This document shows, one piece after another, positions 38,088 to 46,833 of a DNA stretch of 64,000 nt. The DNA is taken from contig JBKQWE010000097.1 in assembly GCA_052139675.1 (NCBI GenBank), positions 1 through 64,000 on the forward strand. Direction: 5' to 3'. The position numbers and the translations under genes were made by a program. Source of the DNA: JBEKCB01 sp052139675 (lineage in GTDB: Bacteria; Planctomycetota; Brocadiia; CAIUPP01). The notes beneath the pieces were generated by a model. The model did no database searches and was not told the origin of the DNA. It saw only the letters and a list, made by a program, of their open reading frames with translations. The stretch's first letter is position 1. Each line of letters begins with the position of its first letter.

Positions 38088-39072
38088 CATAGCCGCGAAA
38101 CCTCTCATCTCCGGCAGCCGGCTCGAGCGGGTGCTCCGCAGCGGGCAGTTCGCCGTGACCGCGGAGATCGGCCCGCCGCCGGGCTTCGACCCGAGCGTGG
38201 TGGTGACCAAGGGCGACCTGCTCCGCAGTTATGCCGACGCGCTCAACATCACCGATAACCAGACCGCCGTGGTGCGCCTCTCGAGCATCGCCGCGGCGGT
38301 CCTGCTGATGCAGCGCGGGATCGAGCCGGTGATGCAGATGACCTGCCGCGACCGCAACCGGATCGCCATCCAGAGCGATGTCCTCGGCGCCGCGAGCTTC
38401 GGCATCCGCAACTGCCTCTGCATCGCCGGAGACCACCAGTCCTTCGGCGCCGCCGGCAAGCTGAAGGGCCATCCGGGCGCGAAGAACGTCTACGACGTGG
38501 ACTCGATCCAACTCGTGGCCATGCTGAAGAAGATGCGCGACGAGGGGCTGCTCGAGGGCGGAGACGCGATCGAGCACGGCGGCCCGAAGCTCTTCATCGG
38601 GGCGGCCTGGACGCCGGTGACGGAAGCAGGCGATATCCGCGTTCTCCGTCTTGCAAAGAAAGTGGCAGCGGGCGCTGACTTTATCCAGACCCAGGGCGTG
38701 TACGACATTGAGGAGTTCAAGGGCATCATGTCGCGCGCGCGGGACCGCGGCCTGCACACGCGGACCTGCATCCTCGCAGGCGTGATCGTGCCCAAGAGCG
38801 CGGGGATGCTCCGCTACATGCAGTCCTCGGTGGCGGGCGTGAAGGTCCCCGATGCGCTGATCCAGCGGATGGCCGGCGTCAAGAAGGACAAGGCCCGCGA
38901 GGAAGGCAAGAAGATTTCGGTCGAGCTGATACAGCAACTCCGCGAGATCGAGGGCGTGAGCGGCGTGCATATCCAGGCGATCGAGTGGGAGGAAGCCGTG
39001 CCGGATATCGTCAAGGCGGCCGGACTCTTTCCCAGGCCGGAGGTCGAGCCGGCGCCTGCCAGCCAGGCCTGA
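38074..39072 (+). CDS. metF: 5,10-methylenetetrahydrofolate reductase
   Basis: This encodes 332 residues from a TTG at 38074, with GGGAGG about 8 bases upstream. The TIM-barrel family blocks are present: VTAEIGPPPGFDP at the N-terminus with the catalytic Glu, QMTCRDRNR, CLCIAGDHQ and the flavin/folate region ADFIQTQGVYD. It reduces 5,10-methylene-THF to 5-methyl-THF. Together with MetV and the HdrA/MvhD-like fusion it forms the methyl-branch reductase of a Wood-Ljungdahl-type or C1-oxidising pathway. Other pathway genes (Fhs, FolD, CODH/ACS) are not in the window. Confidence 0.95.
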   Translation: MPSLDIAAKPLISGSRLERVLRSGQFAVTAEIGPPPGFDPSVVVTKGDLLRSYADALNITDNQTAVVRLSSIAAAVLLMQRGIEPVMQMTCRDRNRIAIQSDVLGAASFGIRNCLCIAGDHQSFGAAGKLKGHPGAKNVYDVDSIQLVAMLKKMRDEGLLEGGDAIEHGGPKLFIGAAWTPVTEAGDIRVLRLAKKVAAGADFIQTQGVYDIEEFKGIMSRARDRGLHTRTCILAGVIVPKSAGMLRYMQSSVAGVKVPDALIQRMAGVKKDKAREEGKKISVELIQQLREIEGVSGVHIQAIEWEEAVPDIVKAAGLFPRPEVEPAPASQA

Positions 39073-39147
39073 CGAGCCGATAGTCCCCAGCCTTCGCCGC
39101 ACACACCCACGGCGCGTCGGCCGCCCCGACACCGGTTCTTTCGGGCG

Positions 39148-40746
39148 ATGGAATTGAAACTCAATTGCTGGGAAGTCATGTCGTGCGGCCGCGGACCCGG
39201 CGGCGACGCCTTGAAGAAGAAAATTTGTCCCACCGCGCTCGATGCCGCGTCCGACGGGATCAATGGCGGAAAAAACGGCGGCCGCATCTGCTGGGCCGTC
39301 GCGGGAACATTCTGCCTGGACCATCACCAGCCGTCTGTGCCACGGAAGCGGTCACTCTGCAGGCTATGCCCGTTCTTCCGGCGCGTCAAAGAGGAGGAAG
39401 GCGAGCAATTCCGGACGATCACGCTGGCTCCGCCGCCAGGAGGCAAGGCCGGCGAGCCGGGCGAAACGTCGTGGCTTCGCCGCCGGTTCGCGGACCTCGA
39501 GCACCTGCTGACGGTGTGCCAGGACATCACGCGGCACAGCGATGCCGGCGCGCTCCTTCGGACAATCGCCCGGCAGGCATCCATCGGCTGCGACGCGGAA
39601 CACGGCATCGTCTATCTGCTGGAGCCGGGTGACAAGCAACTGACCGCCGCCGCGATGTTCGGGCAGGGCTTGGTCGGCTATGACGTCCCGATCGCCGACG
39701 ACTCGCCCGCCGGCTACGCCGCAAAGCACGATACCATCGTCAACATTTTCGACACTTCCGCAGAACTCTCCTATATCTTTCCCACGCTTCACGTGCGCCA
39801 GGGTTTCCAGCAGCAGTACGGCTTCCCCGTGCGCAACGCGCTCGCCGTCCCGATCCACGGGCGGCGCGAGGGTTCGCCCGCCGGCGATGAAGAACCGGCG
39901 TCTCCCAACGCCGTCATCGCGGTGGTCGAAGTCCTGAACAGCCGGCACGATCATTTCAGCGAGGACGACGAGTGGTTTCTCGCGCAGGTCGGCGTCATCG
40001 CCAGCCTCGCGCTTCAAAGTGCGCGTCTCTCGGGCCAGGTTCAGGAGATGCGCCGCGTGGACCAGGCGAAGTCGCGCTTTGTCGGCCTCCTGATGCATCA
40101 GATCGTCTCGCCGCTGGCCACGGCTCACACCTGCGTCTCGACGCTCGCAAAGCTGGGAGACCGCCTTTCGGCCGAGGACAGGGACTCGCTCAGGCGCGGC
40201 GCGCTCGCCAAGGTGGTCGTCGTGCAGGACCTGGCGAAGAAGCTTGCGGAACTCATGGCGATCCGCGACGGCCGCGCCCTGGCGGATTGCACGGCTGTGG
40301 ATATCGTGGCGGTCCTGCGCGAAGAGGCCGAGAGTCACAGGAAAGCGGCGGAAGCGGAAAACCTGCGGCTGCGCGTCGAACTGCCGGCCGGCTCGCCGGG
40401 AATCCATGCCGATCCCGCCGGCCTCCGTATCATCTTCGCGAACCTCATCGAAAACGCAATCAAGTACTCAGGCGGCAATGGCGACTTGGTCATATCGGGC
40501 GGCGTGGAGAACGGGTCCTTTTTCGCCAGCGTCCGTGACCACGGTCCCGGCATCGCGGACAAGGACTCTGTGCGCGTTTTTGACGAGTTCTTTCGCGGCG
40601 CGCAAGCGGTGCGGAAGGGCGTTCCGGGTTCCGGCCTCGGACTGGCCTTCGTCAAGGCGCTCGTCACCCGTTACGGAGGCAGTGTCCACATGGAAAGCCG
40701 CGCCGGCCAGGGCTGCACTTTCACCGTCAGCTTTCCATGCATCTGA
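39148..40746 (+). CDS. GAF-domain histidine kinase with an N-terminal two-CW Cys domain
   Basis: This encodes 532 residues, 75 bases after metF on the same strand. Residues 1-85 have seven cysteines in the two-CW arrangement (C7 in NCWE, C13, C27, C48 in CWAVAGTFC, C56, C71, C74) plus DGINGGKNGGR, which probably binds an Fe-S cluster or another metal. Residues about 115-295 form a GAF domain. The phospho-acceptor helix has MHQIVSPLA, and the ATPase domain shows NLIENAIKYS, DHGPGI and GSGLGLAFV. There is no membrane segment. It is likely a cytoplasmic redox sensor acting on the receiver proteins at the front of the operon. Confidence 0.9.
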   Translation: MELKLNCWEVMSCGRGPGGDALKKKICPTALDAASDGINGGKNGGRICWAVAGTFCLDHHQPSVPRKRSLCRLCPFFRRVKEEEGEQFRTITLAPPPGGKAGEPGETSWLRRRFADLEHLLTVCQDITRHSDAGALLRTIARQASIGCDAEHGIVYLLEPGDKQLTAAAMFGQGLVGYDVPIADDSPAGYAAKHDTIVNIFDTSAELSYIFPTLHVRQGFQQQYGFPVRNALAVPIHGRREGSPAGDEEPASPNAVIAVVEVLNSRHDHFSEDDEWFLAQVGVIASLALQSARLSGQVQEMRRVDQAKSRFVGLLMHQIVSPLATAHTCVSTLAKLGDRLSAEDRDSLRRGALAKVVVVQDLAKKLAELMAIRDGRALADCTAVDIVAVLREEAESHRKAAEAENLRLRVELPAGSPGIHADPAGLRIIFANLIENAIKYSGGNGDLVISGGVENGSFFASVRDHGPGIADKDSVRVFDEFFRGAQAVRKGVPGSGLGLAFVKALVTRYGGSVHMESRAGQGCTFTVSFPCI

Positions 40747-40759
40747 GGCCGGCGGCGCT

Positions 40760-42340
40760 TTATTGACGCTCGCTCGGACTCGGCGGCCGGACATTCCTCC
40801 CGAACCACTCCAGCAGGACCTTCTTGCGGTCGGTCGGCTCTCTGGACGGCTGATGGTCCTGCGGGTCGCTGCCGTGCTCGACGCTCCAGCCATCCCACTC
40901 GCGATAGGCGTGATAGGTCCAGTCCCAGCCGTACTCCTCGAACAGCTCGATGCAGTCGCGCAGGTAATTGGCCGCGCCCGGCGCCCAGCGGATGGCGCTG
41001 AATTCCCCGACGTAGATATGCACGTTGTAGGCGAGCTGAAAATCGCGGACCGGCTGAAGCACCTTGCGGAACTGCTGCTTATTCCACATCGTGCCGCCGA
41101 TCTTGCCCGGATAAGCGGCAGGGGCCCACTTGCCGAAGACTCCCTGATGCGTGAACTCGGTCGGAACGTACATGTGGACCTGGTAGATCACGTTCGGGAC
41201 GGCGACAGGTTCGAGTTCATTGTACCCGGCTGCGGAATCCCAATCGGCGGCTTCGATGAAGATGGGCATGTCCGGATCAATCGCTCGGATGGCCTTCGCC
41301 GCCCGCGCCTGCGCTCCGAGATAGTCGGCCGCGCCCACCGCTGAAGGCGCGCTCTGCACCGGTTCATTGACCAGGTCGTATCCCCAGATCGTCCGGTTGC
41401 CCTTGTACCGGCGCGCGATCTTCTCCCACAGGGCCACCCAGTGGTCCTGGTACAGGGGTTCGTTGAAGATGGCCAGGTCGCTGTTCGGGTAGCGACCGCC
41501 CGGCGGCGAATGCATGTCCACGACCAGCTTGAGTCCGTACCGCCTGCAGGCATCCAGCGCCTTGTCCAACTCATCCAGCCGGCCGTCCAGCCAGCGGTCG
41601 TACTCGGCAAGATCGCGGTCGGTCCCGGCGACGCCCCAGTTTCGCGTGATCTGCCAGCGGATGACATTCGCTTTCCACTCCGTGCCGAGCACCCGCAGGT
41701 CGTCGTCGCGAAATACATTCGGCGACATCACGCCGCGCAGGCGCGGCAAGTCGTGGCCGCTGAAAGCCGGCGGCGGATTCGCCGGCGGCGCGGGGCGCTT
41801 CACGGGAGCGCCGAGAACCGTGATCTTCACGGCGTTGAACCACGCCGTGCCGGAACTTCCCTGCAGGCCGAGATCAATCTCGCCGTCCGAGGCATCAGCG
41901 GCGATCTGCTGGCTGAACCGGAGTTGCCGCCAGTCAAACGTGCCGAACACGTCGTTCTCATTCAGCCAGAAGGGGCCAGTCGTGTCAGACCGGTAGTACA
42001 GCATGAACTTGACGCCGAGATACGAGGCCGAAGGCTTGCTGACGTTCTCCGCCTTGGCCATGCACTCGAACAGCAGCCGGCAGCCGCGGTACCGGCTCAG
42101 GTCCAGGGGCAGCCGGATCATGTGCGAGCCCTCGGACTGATCGCGCGGCGCAGTGATGCAAAGTGAAGTTGTTCCATTAGGGGCGGTGATCCACTTTGCA
42201 AAATCAGCTCTCGCCCACGCTTGCTGCTCGGCCGGCGTTTTGAAGTTGGTCTCGTAGACCACGTCGCCAGGCCGAGGCGAGACATTCCCGTCGGCGCGGA
42301 AAACCGCTGCCATGAGAAGGATGACTGCGGATAATTTCAT
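40760..42340 (-). CDS. Secreted glycoside hydrolase family 5 enzyme with N-terminal carbohydrate-binding-like domain
   Basis: The ATG at 42340 has GAGAGG upstream and is followed by a signal peptide (KLSAVILLMAAVFRADG); longer frames are rejected. The protein is 526 residues. Residues about 20-200 are a beta-sandwich resembling a CBM. Residues about 215-520 are a GH5/cellulase barrel: the acid/base Glu near residue 326 lies in LVNEPV, and the nucleophile Glu near 446 in YVGEFSAIR. VDMHSPPGG also fits. Endoglucanase, mannanase or related activity is expected. It converges with the kinase gene (13-bp gap) and follows the Ig/FnIII protein on the same strand. Confidence 0.88.
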   Translation of the reverse strand: MKLSAVILLMAAVFRADGNVSPRPGDVVYETNFKTPAEQQAWARADFAKWITAPNGTTSLCITAPRDQSEGSHMIRLPLDLSRYRGCRLLFECMAKAENVSKPSASYLGVKFMLYYRSDTTGPFWLNENDVFGTFDWRQLRFSQQIAADASDGEIDLGLQGSSGTAWFNAVKITVLGAPVKRPAPPANPPPAFSGHDLPRLRGVMSPNVFRDDDLRVLGTEWKANVIRWQITRNWGVAGTDRDLAEYDRWLDGRLDELDKALDACRRYGLKLVVDMHSPPGGRYPNSDLAIFNEPLYQDHWVALWEKIARRYKGNRTIWGYDLVNEPVQSAPSAVGAADYLGAQARAAKAIRAIDPDMPIFIEAADWDSAAGYNELEPVAVPNVIYQVHMYVPTEFTHQGVFGKWAPAAYPGKIGGTMWNKQQFRKVLQPVRDFQLAYNVHIYVGEFSAIRWAPGAANYLRDCIELFEEYGWDWTYHAYREWDGWSVEHGSDPQDHQPSREPTDRKKVLLEWFGRNVRPPSPSERQ

Positions 42341-42377
42341 CCTCATTCCTCTCGTGGTCGTTTGGGGTCCGGAGCGT

Positions 42378-45350
42378 TTACGGGTTGCCGGCGGCCGGCA
42401 CTTCGATAAGGTCCGGCTTGGCCGGTGTGGCGCTCGACTCCGCGCCGTTCGTCGCCCAGAGCGAGACATCGTAACGAGTTTTCGACGAGGGCAGGATCAA
42501 TTCGCCGTCGGTCCAGGTGGTCGCGTCGGCGGGGGCCGACGCCCAGAGGATGCCGTCGCGATAGATGGCGTAGGCCGCGACGGCGACGCCCGCGGGTTTC
42601 GTCCAGTTCAGCGCCACGGCCGAATTGTCGGCCGTCAGGGCAGCCGTGACGTTCGTCGGCGCCGCGGGGATCGGGCCCGAACCTGCGTTGGCCTTGACGA
42701 TCATGGCGAAGGGGCGCGTCGTGGCGGCCTTGCCGTCGTCGGCCGTGACCGTCACGACATGCACGCCGGCGTCGTTGGCCGTCGGCATCCACTTGATGAC
42801 GCGGGCTTCCGGGTCCCATGTGGCGCCGTTGGGCAGGCCGCTGACGGTGATCTTCAGCGGGTTGCAGTCCGGGGAACAGGCCAGGACGTACTTCACGCAA
42901 GGCTCGCCGGGCTTGACCACGTACTTGAACAGCGGCTTGACGACCGGCGGGTGGCTGCGCTCCGGCGCGTGCGGCGGCAGAGTCGCCGGATCTTCGCACA
43001 GGACCAGGCCGTAAGGGTCGTAGAAGATTTTCCGCGTATCATTGTAAATGCGGTCATGCGTGGCCTGGTCAATCGTGCCGCTGATGCCGTAGTAGGCCTT
43101 CAGGTCGCTCAGGAACCGGCTCACCAGGCTCATGGGGCCGGGCAGCGAGGCGAATTCGTAATGGTGATTGAAGGTGCAGACGGCGGTTTCGACGCGCGGG
43201 GCGTCGGGCGTGTAGATCTTCGTCTTCGGGTTCCAGGTGACGGTCACCGCGCCGTGGGTCAGCCGGCGGCGGAGGTAGTTGGTCACACACCCGGCCTGCG
43301 TCGTATCGCCCTTGATGCGGCGCATGCAGTCGAGGACCGCCATGCGCTCGACGAACGGGTTTTCGTAGCCGTTCATCTCCTGTAATTCCACGCGGCACTC
43401 GGCGTTGGCCATGTCGCCGTACTGAACGTCAACCAGGCAAGTGCCGTTGGGGCCGGTGACATAGCGGTCGCTGCCGCCGCCGGAGTTGCACGGCGCGCCG
43501 ACCAGGTCGTTCGCGCCCGCCCACCAGCCGTCGTCCGTGATCAGGTAGTCCGAGCGGAACGTGTGGACGTTGTTCGGATAGCCCGGCCGCGCGATCCATG
43601 GGTCGGTCGCCGCGGCATACCAGGTCGCGCCCTGGTCGGGGAACGGGTTCCAGTACTTGCCGTCGGCGTCGCGGAGGTCGTTGATCGTCCGGCGGTCGCC
43701 GCCGCTGACGCCGTAATAAGGCGTCTTGTAGGTCGGCATGGCCATGGCGATGGCGGCCAGGCTCAGTTCGTAGCCCAGCGGCCAGTGCGAGTCGCCGCCA
43801 CCGTACGTAGCCGAATAGTTGTCGCGAAACTGGAGCAGGCTCTTGGCGACCTTGGCCAGGCCGTCGCGCACCTGAATCTCCTCGATCGGCGTCAGCCCGC
43901 CGGGGTCCTGCGCGCTGCGGTAGAATCCCGCCGCGATGTCGTAGGCGACGGCCGCGTCAACCCACAGCTCTTCCGTCTGGCCGAGTTCGCTGAGGTAGTC
44001 CTTCGCCGGTGTGATCTCGTCAATGTGCACCTCGAAGCCGATCGGCTCGAGCCGCGACATCCACAGCAGCCGCTGCTTGAGCAGCGGCGCGACCGGCGTT
44101 GCCGGGCCATCTACGGCCACGACGAGTGCGTTGGACAGGGCATTGCCCACCACGCTCGGCCAAAAGCGCCACACGCCGCGCTGGTCCGTGAGCTTGCCCG
44201 GCAGACCCTGGACCCAACTGTCGCTGCGGAAACAGTTCTGATAGGAAATCTTGAATGGCTGCACGTTGTTGAGCTTGTGGATCAACACCTGGCGCTCGGC
44301 CTCATCGGCCCACAGCAGGTAGCCGTGATGCTCCGCCGGCGCGGGGTAATCCGGGTTGAATACGATCGCGCGGCTCAACACCGCGCCGGAATCGCCGCAT
44401 TTGGCTTCAAGCACGTGCGAGGAATTCGCCCCGGAGAAGAGCGCCTCGGCGAGCAACGGCGCGCCCGCCCAGGTTTGCCACGCGCCGCCGTCCACGCGAT
44501 ACATCACCGCGGCGCTGTTGGTCAGGTTCACGAAACTGATCTGCACGCCGGAGGTCAGATAGGTTGTGCAGTCCCAGATTTTCGGGATGTGGTAGGTCTT
44601 CAGCGGCGTCGTGTAATATTGCGCTGAGCCGCCGGCGGTGAGCTGCACGATCGGCGTCAGCGGGTTGACGCAGACCGGTACGCAATAGCCGTCCGAGCCC
44701 TCGGCCCGCCCGCCGTCAACGTGCAGGGCGGAGCACAGCGGCACGTCATTGTCCCAGTAGGTCAGCACGTGCCACTCGTTGCCGAAGGCGTCGCGCGACC
44801 CGTAGGAGAAGCGGGCCTTCGTCGTCTGCGGCGAGTTGCCATAAGGCAGCCCGTTGTCGCCGATCTTGCCCAGCACAGGCGTGCGGGCTGCGTCGCTGTA
44901 GGTCAGCGTGTCGAAGTTGAACGGCGCCGCATAAGCCACGGCGAAGGGCGGCAGCGCACCGCTCTGGCCGCAGTAGGCGTGGGCCTGCTGGTCGCGGTCA
45001 ATCTTGTAACGGATTTCGCCGCCATTGGGCGCTCCGTTCGGCACCGTCGTGCCCAGGACATGCGGGAGCTTCGACGCGCTGTCAATCTCGAGAGTATTAT
45101 TGGCATTGTGGGCCAGCGAAAAGTTGACTGACGATTTGACGTAGAGGATCTGGTCGGCGACCTCCTCGTCATGATAGGTCATCTCGACGGCCCAGTCCAC
45201 ACCGTTGCTGCCGGACAGCGAGACCGAAATGCCCGACTTGTGGTTCGTCAACGGCAGCGGTTCCGCCGCTGAGACGAATGGAGCGAACGCCGCCACGAGC
45301 AGTATGCCGGCGACGAGCCGGCCGCCTCGCACGAAGTTCAGACTGACCAT
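42378..45350 (-). CDS. Large secreted protein with C-terminal Ig-like and fibronectin III domains
   Basis: The ATG at 45350 follows GAGGAGGG and begins a signal peptide (LVAGILLVAAFAPFVSA); the upstream extension of the frame is antisense to the MFS gene and is rejected. The protein is 990 residues. The N-terminal part (about 30-350) is beta-rich. Residues about 430-790 have repeated W/Y-rich helices (HWPLGYELSLAAIAMA, FNHHYEFASLPGPM) that recall heparinase-like alpha/alpha toroids, an inference. Residues about 800-890 are a putative Ig-like domain (GLPNGATWD, VTVTADDG), and 895-990 an FnIII domain. Unknown specificity; probably extracellular polysaccharide processing together with the GH5 gene downstream. 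Confidence 0.8.
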   Translation of the reverse strand: MVSLNFVRGGRLVAGILLVAAFAPFVSAAEPLPLTNHKSGISVSLSGSNGVDWAVEMTYHDEEVADQILYVKSSVNFSLAHNANNTLEIDSASKLPHVLGTTVPNGAPNGGEIRYKIDRDQQAHAYCGQSGALPPFAVAYAAPFNFDTLTYSDAARTPVLGKIGDNGLPYGNSPQTTKARFSYGSRDAFGNEWHVLTYWDNDVPLCSALHVDGGRAEGSDGYCVPVCVNPLTPIVQLTAGGSAQYYTTPLKTYHIPKIWDCTTYLTSGVQISFVNLTNSAAVMYRVDGGAWQTWAGAPLLAEALFSGANSSHVLEAKCGDSGAVLSRAIVFNPDYPAPAEHHGYLLWADEAERQVLIHKLNNVQPFKISYQNCFRSDSWVQGLPGKLTDQRGVWRFWPSVVGNALSNALVVAVDGPATPVAPLLKQRLLWMSRLEPIGFEVHIDEITPAKDYLSELGQTEELWVDAAVAYDIAAGFYRSAQDPGGLTPIEEIQVRDGLAKVAKSLLQFRDNYSATYGGGDSHWPLGYELSLAAIAMAMPTYKTPYYGVSGGDRRTINDLRDADGKYWNPFPDQGATWYAAATDPWIARPGYPNNVHTFRSDYLITDDGWWAGANDLVGAPCNSGGGSDRYVTGPNGTCLVDVQYGDMANAECRVELQEMNGYENPFVERMAVLDCMRRIKGDTTQAGCVTNYLRRRLTHGAVTVTWNPKTKIYTPDAPRVETAVCTFNHHYEFASLPGPMSLVSRFLSDLKAYYGISGTIDQATHDRIYNDTRKIFYDPYGLVLCEDPATLPPHAPERSHPPVVKPLFKYVVKPGEPCVKYVLACSPDCNPLKITVSGLPNGATWDPEARVIKWMPTANDAGVHVVTVTADDGKAATTRPFAMIVKANAGSGPIPAAPTNVTAALTADNSAVALNWTKPAGVAVAAYAIYRDGILWASAPADATTWTDGELILPSSKTRYDVSLWATNGAESSATPAKPDLIEVPAAGNP

Positions 45351-45380
45351 CGCGAGTTCCCTCCTCTGAATTGCCCAACG

Positions 45381-45410
45381 CTTATACCGCGATTTGCAAT
45401 CGGTCGTCAA
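45381..45410 (-). promoter_or_regulatory. Candidate promoter with small palindrome for the large secreted protein gene
   Basis: On the minus strand TTGACG (45410-45405), an 18-base spacer and TATAAG (45386-45381) match 5 of 6 bases in each box. The spacer carries a palindrome CGATT-TGC-AATCG (45389-45401), a possible operator. It is about 30 bases before the start at 45350. Confidence 0.55.
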
Positions 45411-45430
45411 ACCCCGGGACCTCGGATGAT

Positions 45431-45460
45431 TTGCCGGAATCCGGCCACGCGCCGTATAAT
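45431..45460 (+). promoter_or_regulatory. Candidate promoter for the MFS transporter
   Basis: TTGCCG (45431-45436), an 18-base spacer and a perfect TATAAT (45455-45460) point right. The predicted leader before the ATG at 45552 is about 85 bases. It is divergent from the promoter at 45381-45410. Confidence 0.5.
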
Positions 45461-45551
45461 GCGCGCTGCGTGCGATCCGAATCTCAATGAAGCGGGCGAG
45501 CCAGGCGCGCCCGCTTGTTGTCTTTCTGCACCTCCGCACCGGGACGTCCGA

Positions 45552-46829
45552 ATGAGCCCTAATTGGAAGAAGACCTTCTACGCCTTGTGCATCGCGCAGT
45601 TCATCGCGATGCTCGGGTTCAGTTTCGTCATGCCGTTCCTGCCTTTCTACATCAAGCACCTGCCCGTGCCCATTCCGGAAGGGCCGGAGGCGGACAAATG
45701 GGCCGGGATTATCATGATGGCCGGCGGCCTGCCGATGGTCGTGTTCTCGCCGATCTGGGGTCTGCTCGCCGACCGGTACGGCAGGAAGCCCATGGTCCTC
45801 CGCGCCATGCTCGGCGGGGCGGTGGTCATCGCGCTGATGGGCTGCGCGCAGAACATCACGCACCTGCTGATCCTGCGAATCCTCCAGGGCATGCTGACCG
45901 GCACGGTGGGCGCAAGCATGGCGCTTGCGGCGAGCGTTACGCCGAAGGAACGCGCCGGGACCGTCCTGGGCACGCTCATCGTTTCCTCGACCAGCGGCCA
46001 ATACATCGGGCCGGTGCTGGGCGGATACTCGGCGAAGTTCTTCGGCTACGAACCGACGTTCTTCCTCGCCGGCGGCATCCTGATCGTCGGCGGGCTGATC
46101 GTGCAATTCGCCGTCCGGGAGACGTTCACGCGTTCCGCGGCGGCCAAGACCGACATGAAGGGCTCGTTCTGGCCTTTGCTGACGACGGGCGCGTTCATCA
46201 TCCCGGTGGTGACGCTGTGCCTGATCAACTTTTCCGCGACCGCGCCCGGGCCGATCTTCCCGTATTTCGTGAAGCGCATCTCGGCCATGAGCGACGCAGA
46301 AGCAGGGGCCTTGACCGGCCTGATCCTCTCGATTGTGGGGCCGGTTGAGGCCAGCTCGGCGTGGATGTTCGGGTTCTTCGGCGACCGGTGGGGACAGAAG
46401 AGAGTGCTGATGTTCTGCGTCGTCTGGGGCGGCATCATGGCCTCGCTGCAGGCTTACTCGCAGACGATCGGACAGCTCATCCTGATCCGCGTCCTGTTTG
46501 GATTCGGGATGGCGGGCATCTTCCCGACGGCCAGCGCACTCATCCGGAGGGTGGCGCCCGAGCAGAGCATGGGCAAGGCCTTCGGCATCGTCTCGTCGGT
46601 GACCAGCCTGGGCTGGTCGCTCGGCCCCCTGGCCGGCGCTTACTTCTCAGTGTTTACGCGAAGCTACCGCGCCACGTTCACGCTGTCCGGCGAACTGCTG
46701 CTTTTCGTCTCGCTCTTTATCGCTTGGCGCGTGAGGCACCCCACACCTCTCGTGGAGCGCCGTGAAGAGGGCGTGCGAACCCTGGAACCGGCGCTCAGCC
46801 GCGATCCGCCCGAGCCTCCCGGCCCTTAA
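45552..46829 (+). CDS. Major facilitator superfamily transporter
   Basis: The ATG at 45552 starts 425 residues at a normal MFS N-terminus; the frame open to 45426 is ignored. Twelve hydrophobic segments are apparent. The family loop motif is present between TM2 and TM3 (GLLADRYGRKPMV) and again in the second half (GFFGDRWGQKRVL). TM5 carries GQYIGPVLGGY, the antiporter-like motif C of multidrug and sugar exporters. Substrate is unknown. Context with GH5, GH2 and a PMI-like cupin suggests sugar uptake or efflux, but drug efflux cannot be excluded. It converges with the cupin gene (4-bp gap). Confidence 0.92.
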   Translation: MSPNWKKTFYALCIAQFIAMLGFSFVMPFLPFYIKHLPVPIPEGPEADKWAGIIMMAGGLPMVVFSPIWGLLADRYGRKPMVLRAMLGGAVVIALMGCAQNITHLLILRILQGMLTGTVGASMALAASVTPKERAGTVLGTLIVSSTSGQYIGPVLGGYSAKFFGYEPTFFLAGGILIVGGLIVQFAVRETFTRSAAAKTDMKGSFWPLLTTGAFIIPVVTLCLINFSATAPGPIFPYFVKRISAMSDAEAGALTGLILSIVGPVEASSAWMFGFFGDRWGQKRVLMFCVVWGGIMASLQAYSQTIGQLILIRVLFGFGMAGIFPTASALIRRVAPEQSMGKAFGIVSSVTSLGWSLGPLAGAYFSVFTRSYRATFTLSGELLLFVSLFIAWRVRHPTPLVERREEGVRTLEPALSRDPPEPPGP

Positions 46830-46833
46830 ATGG

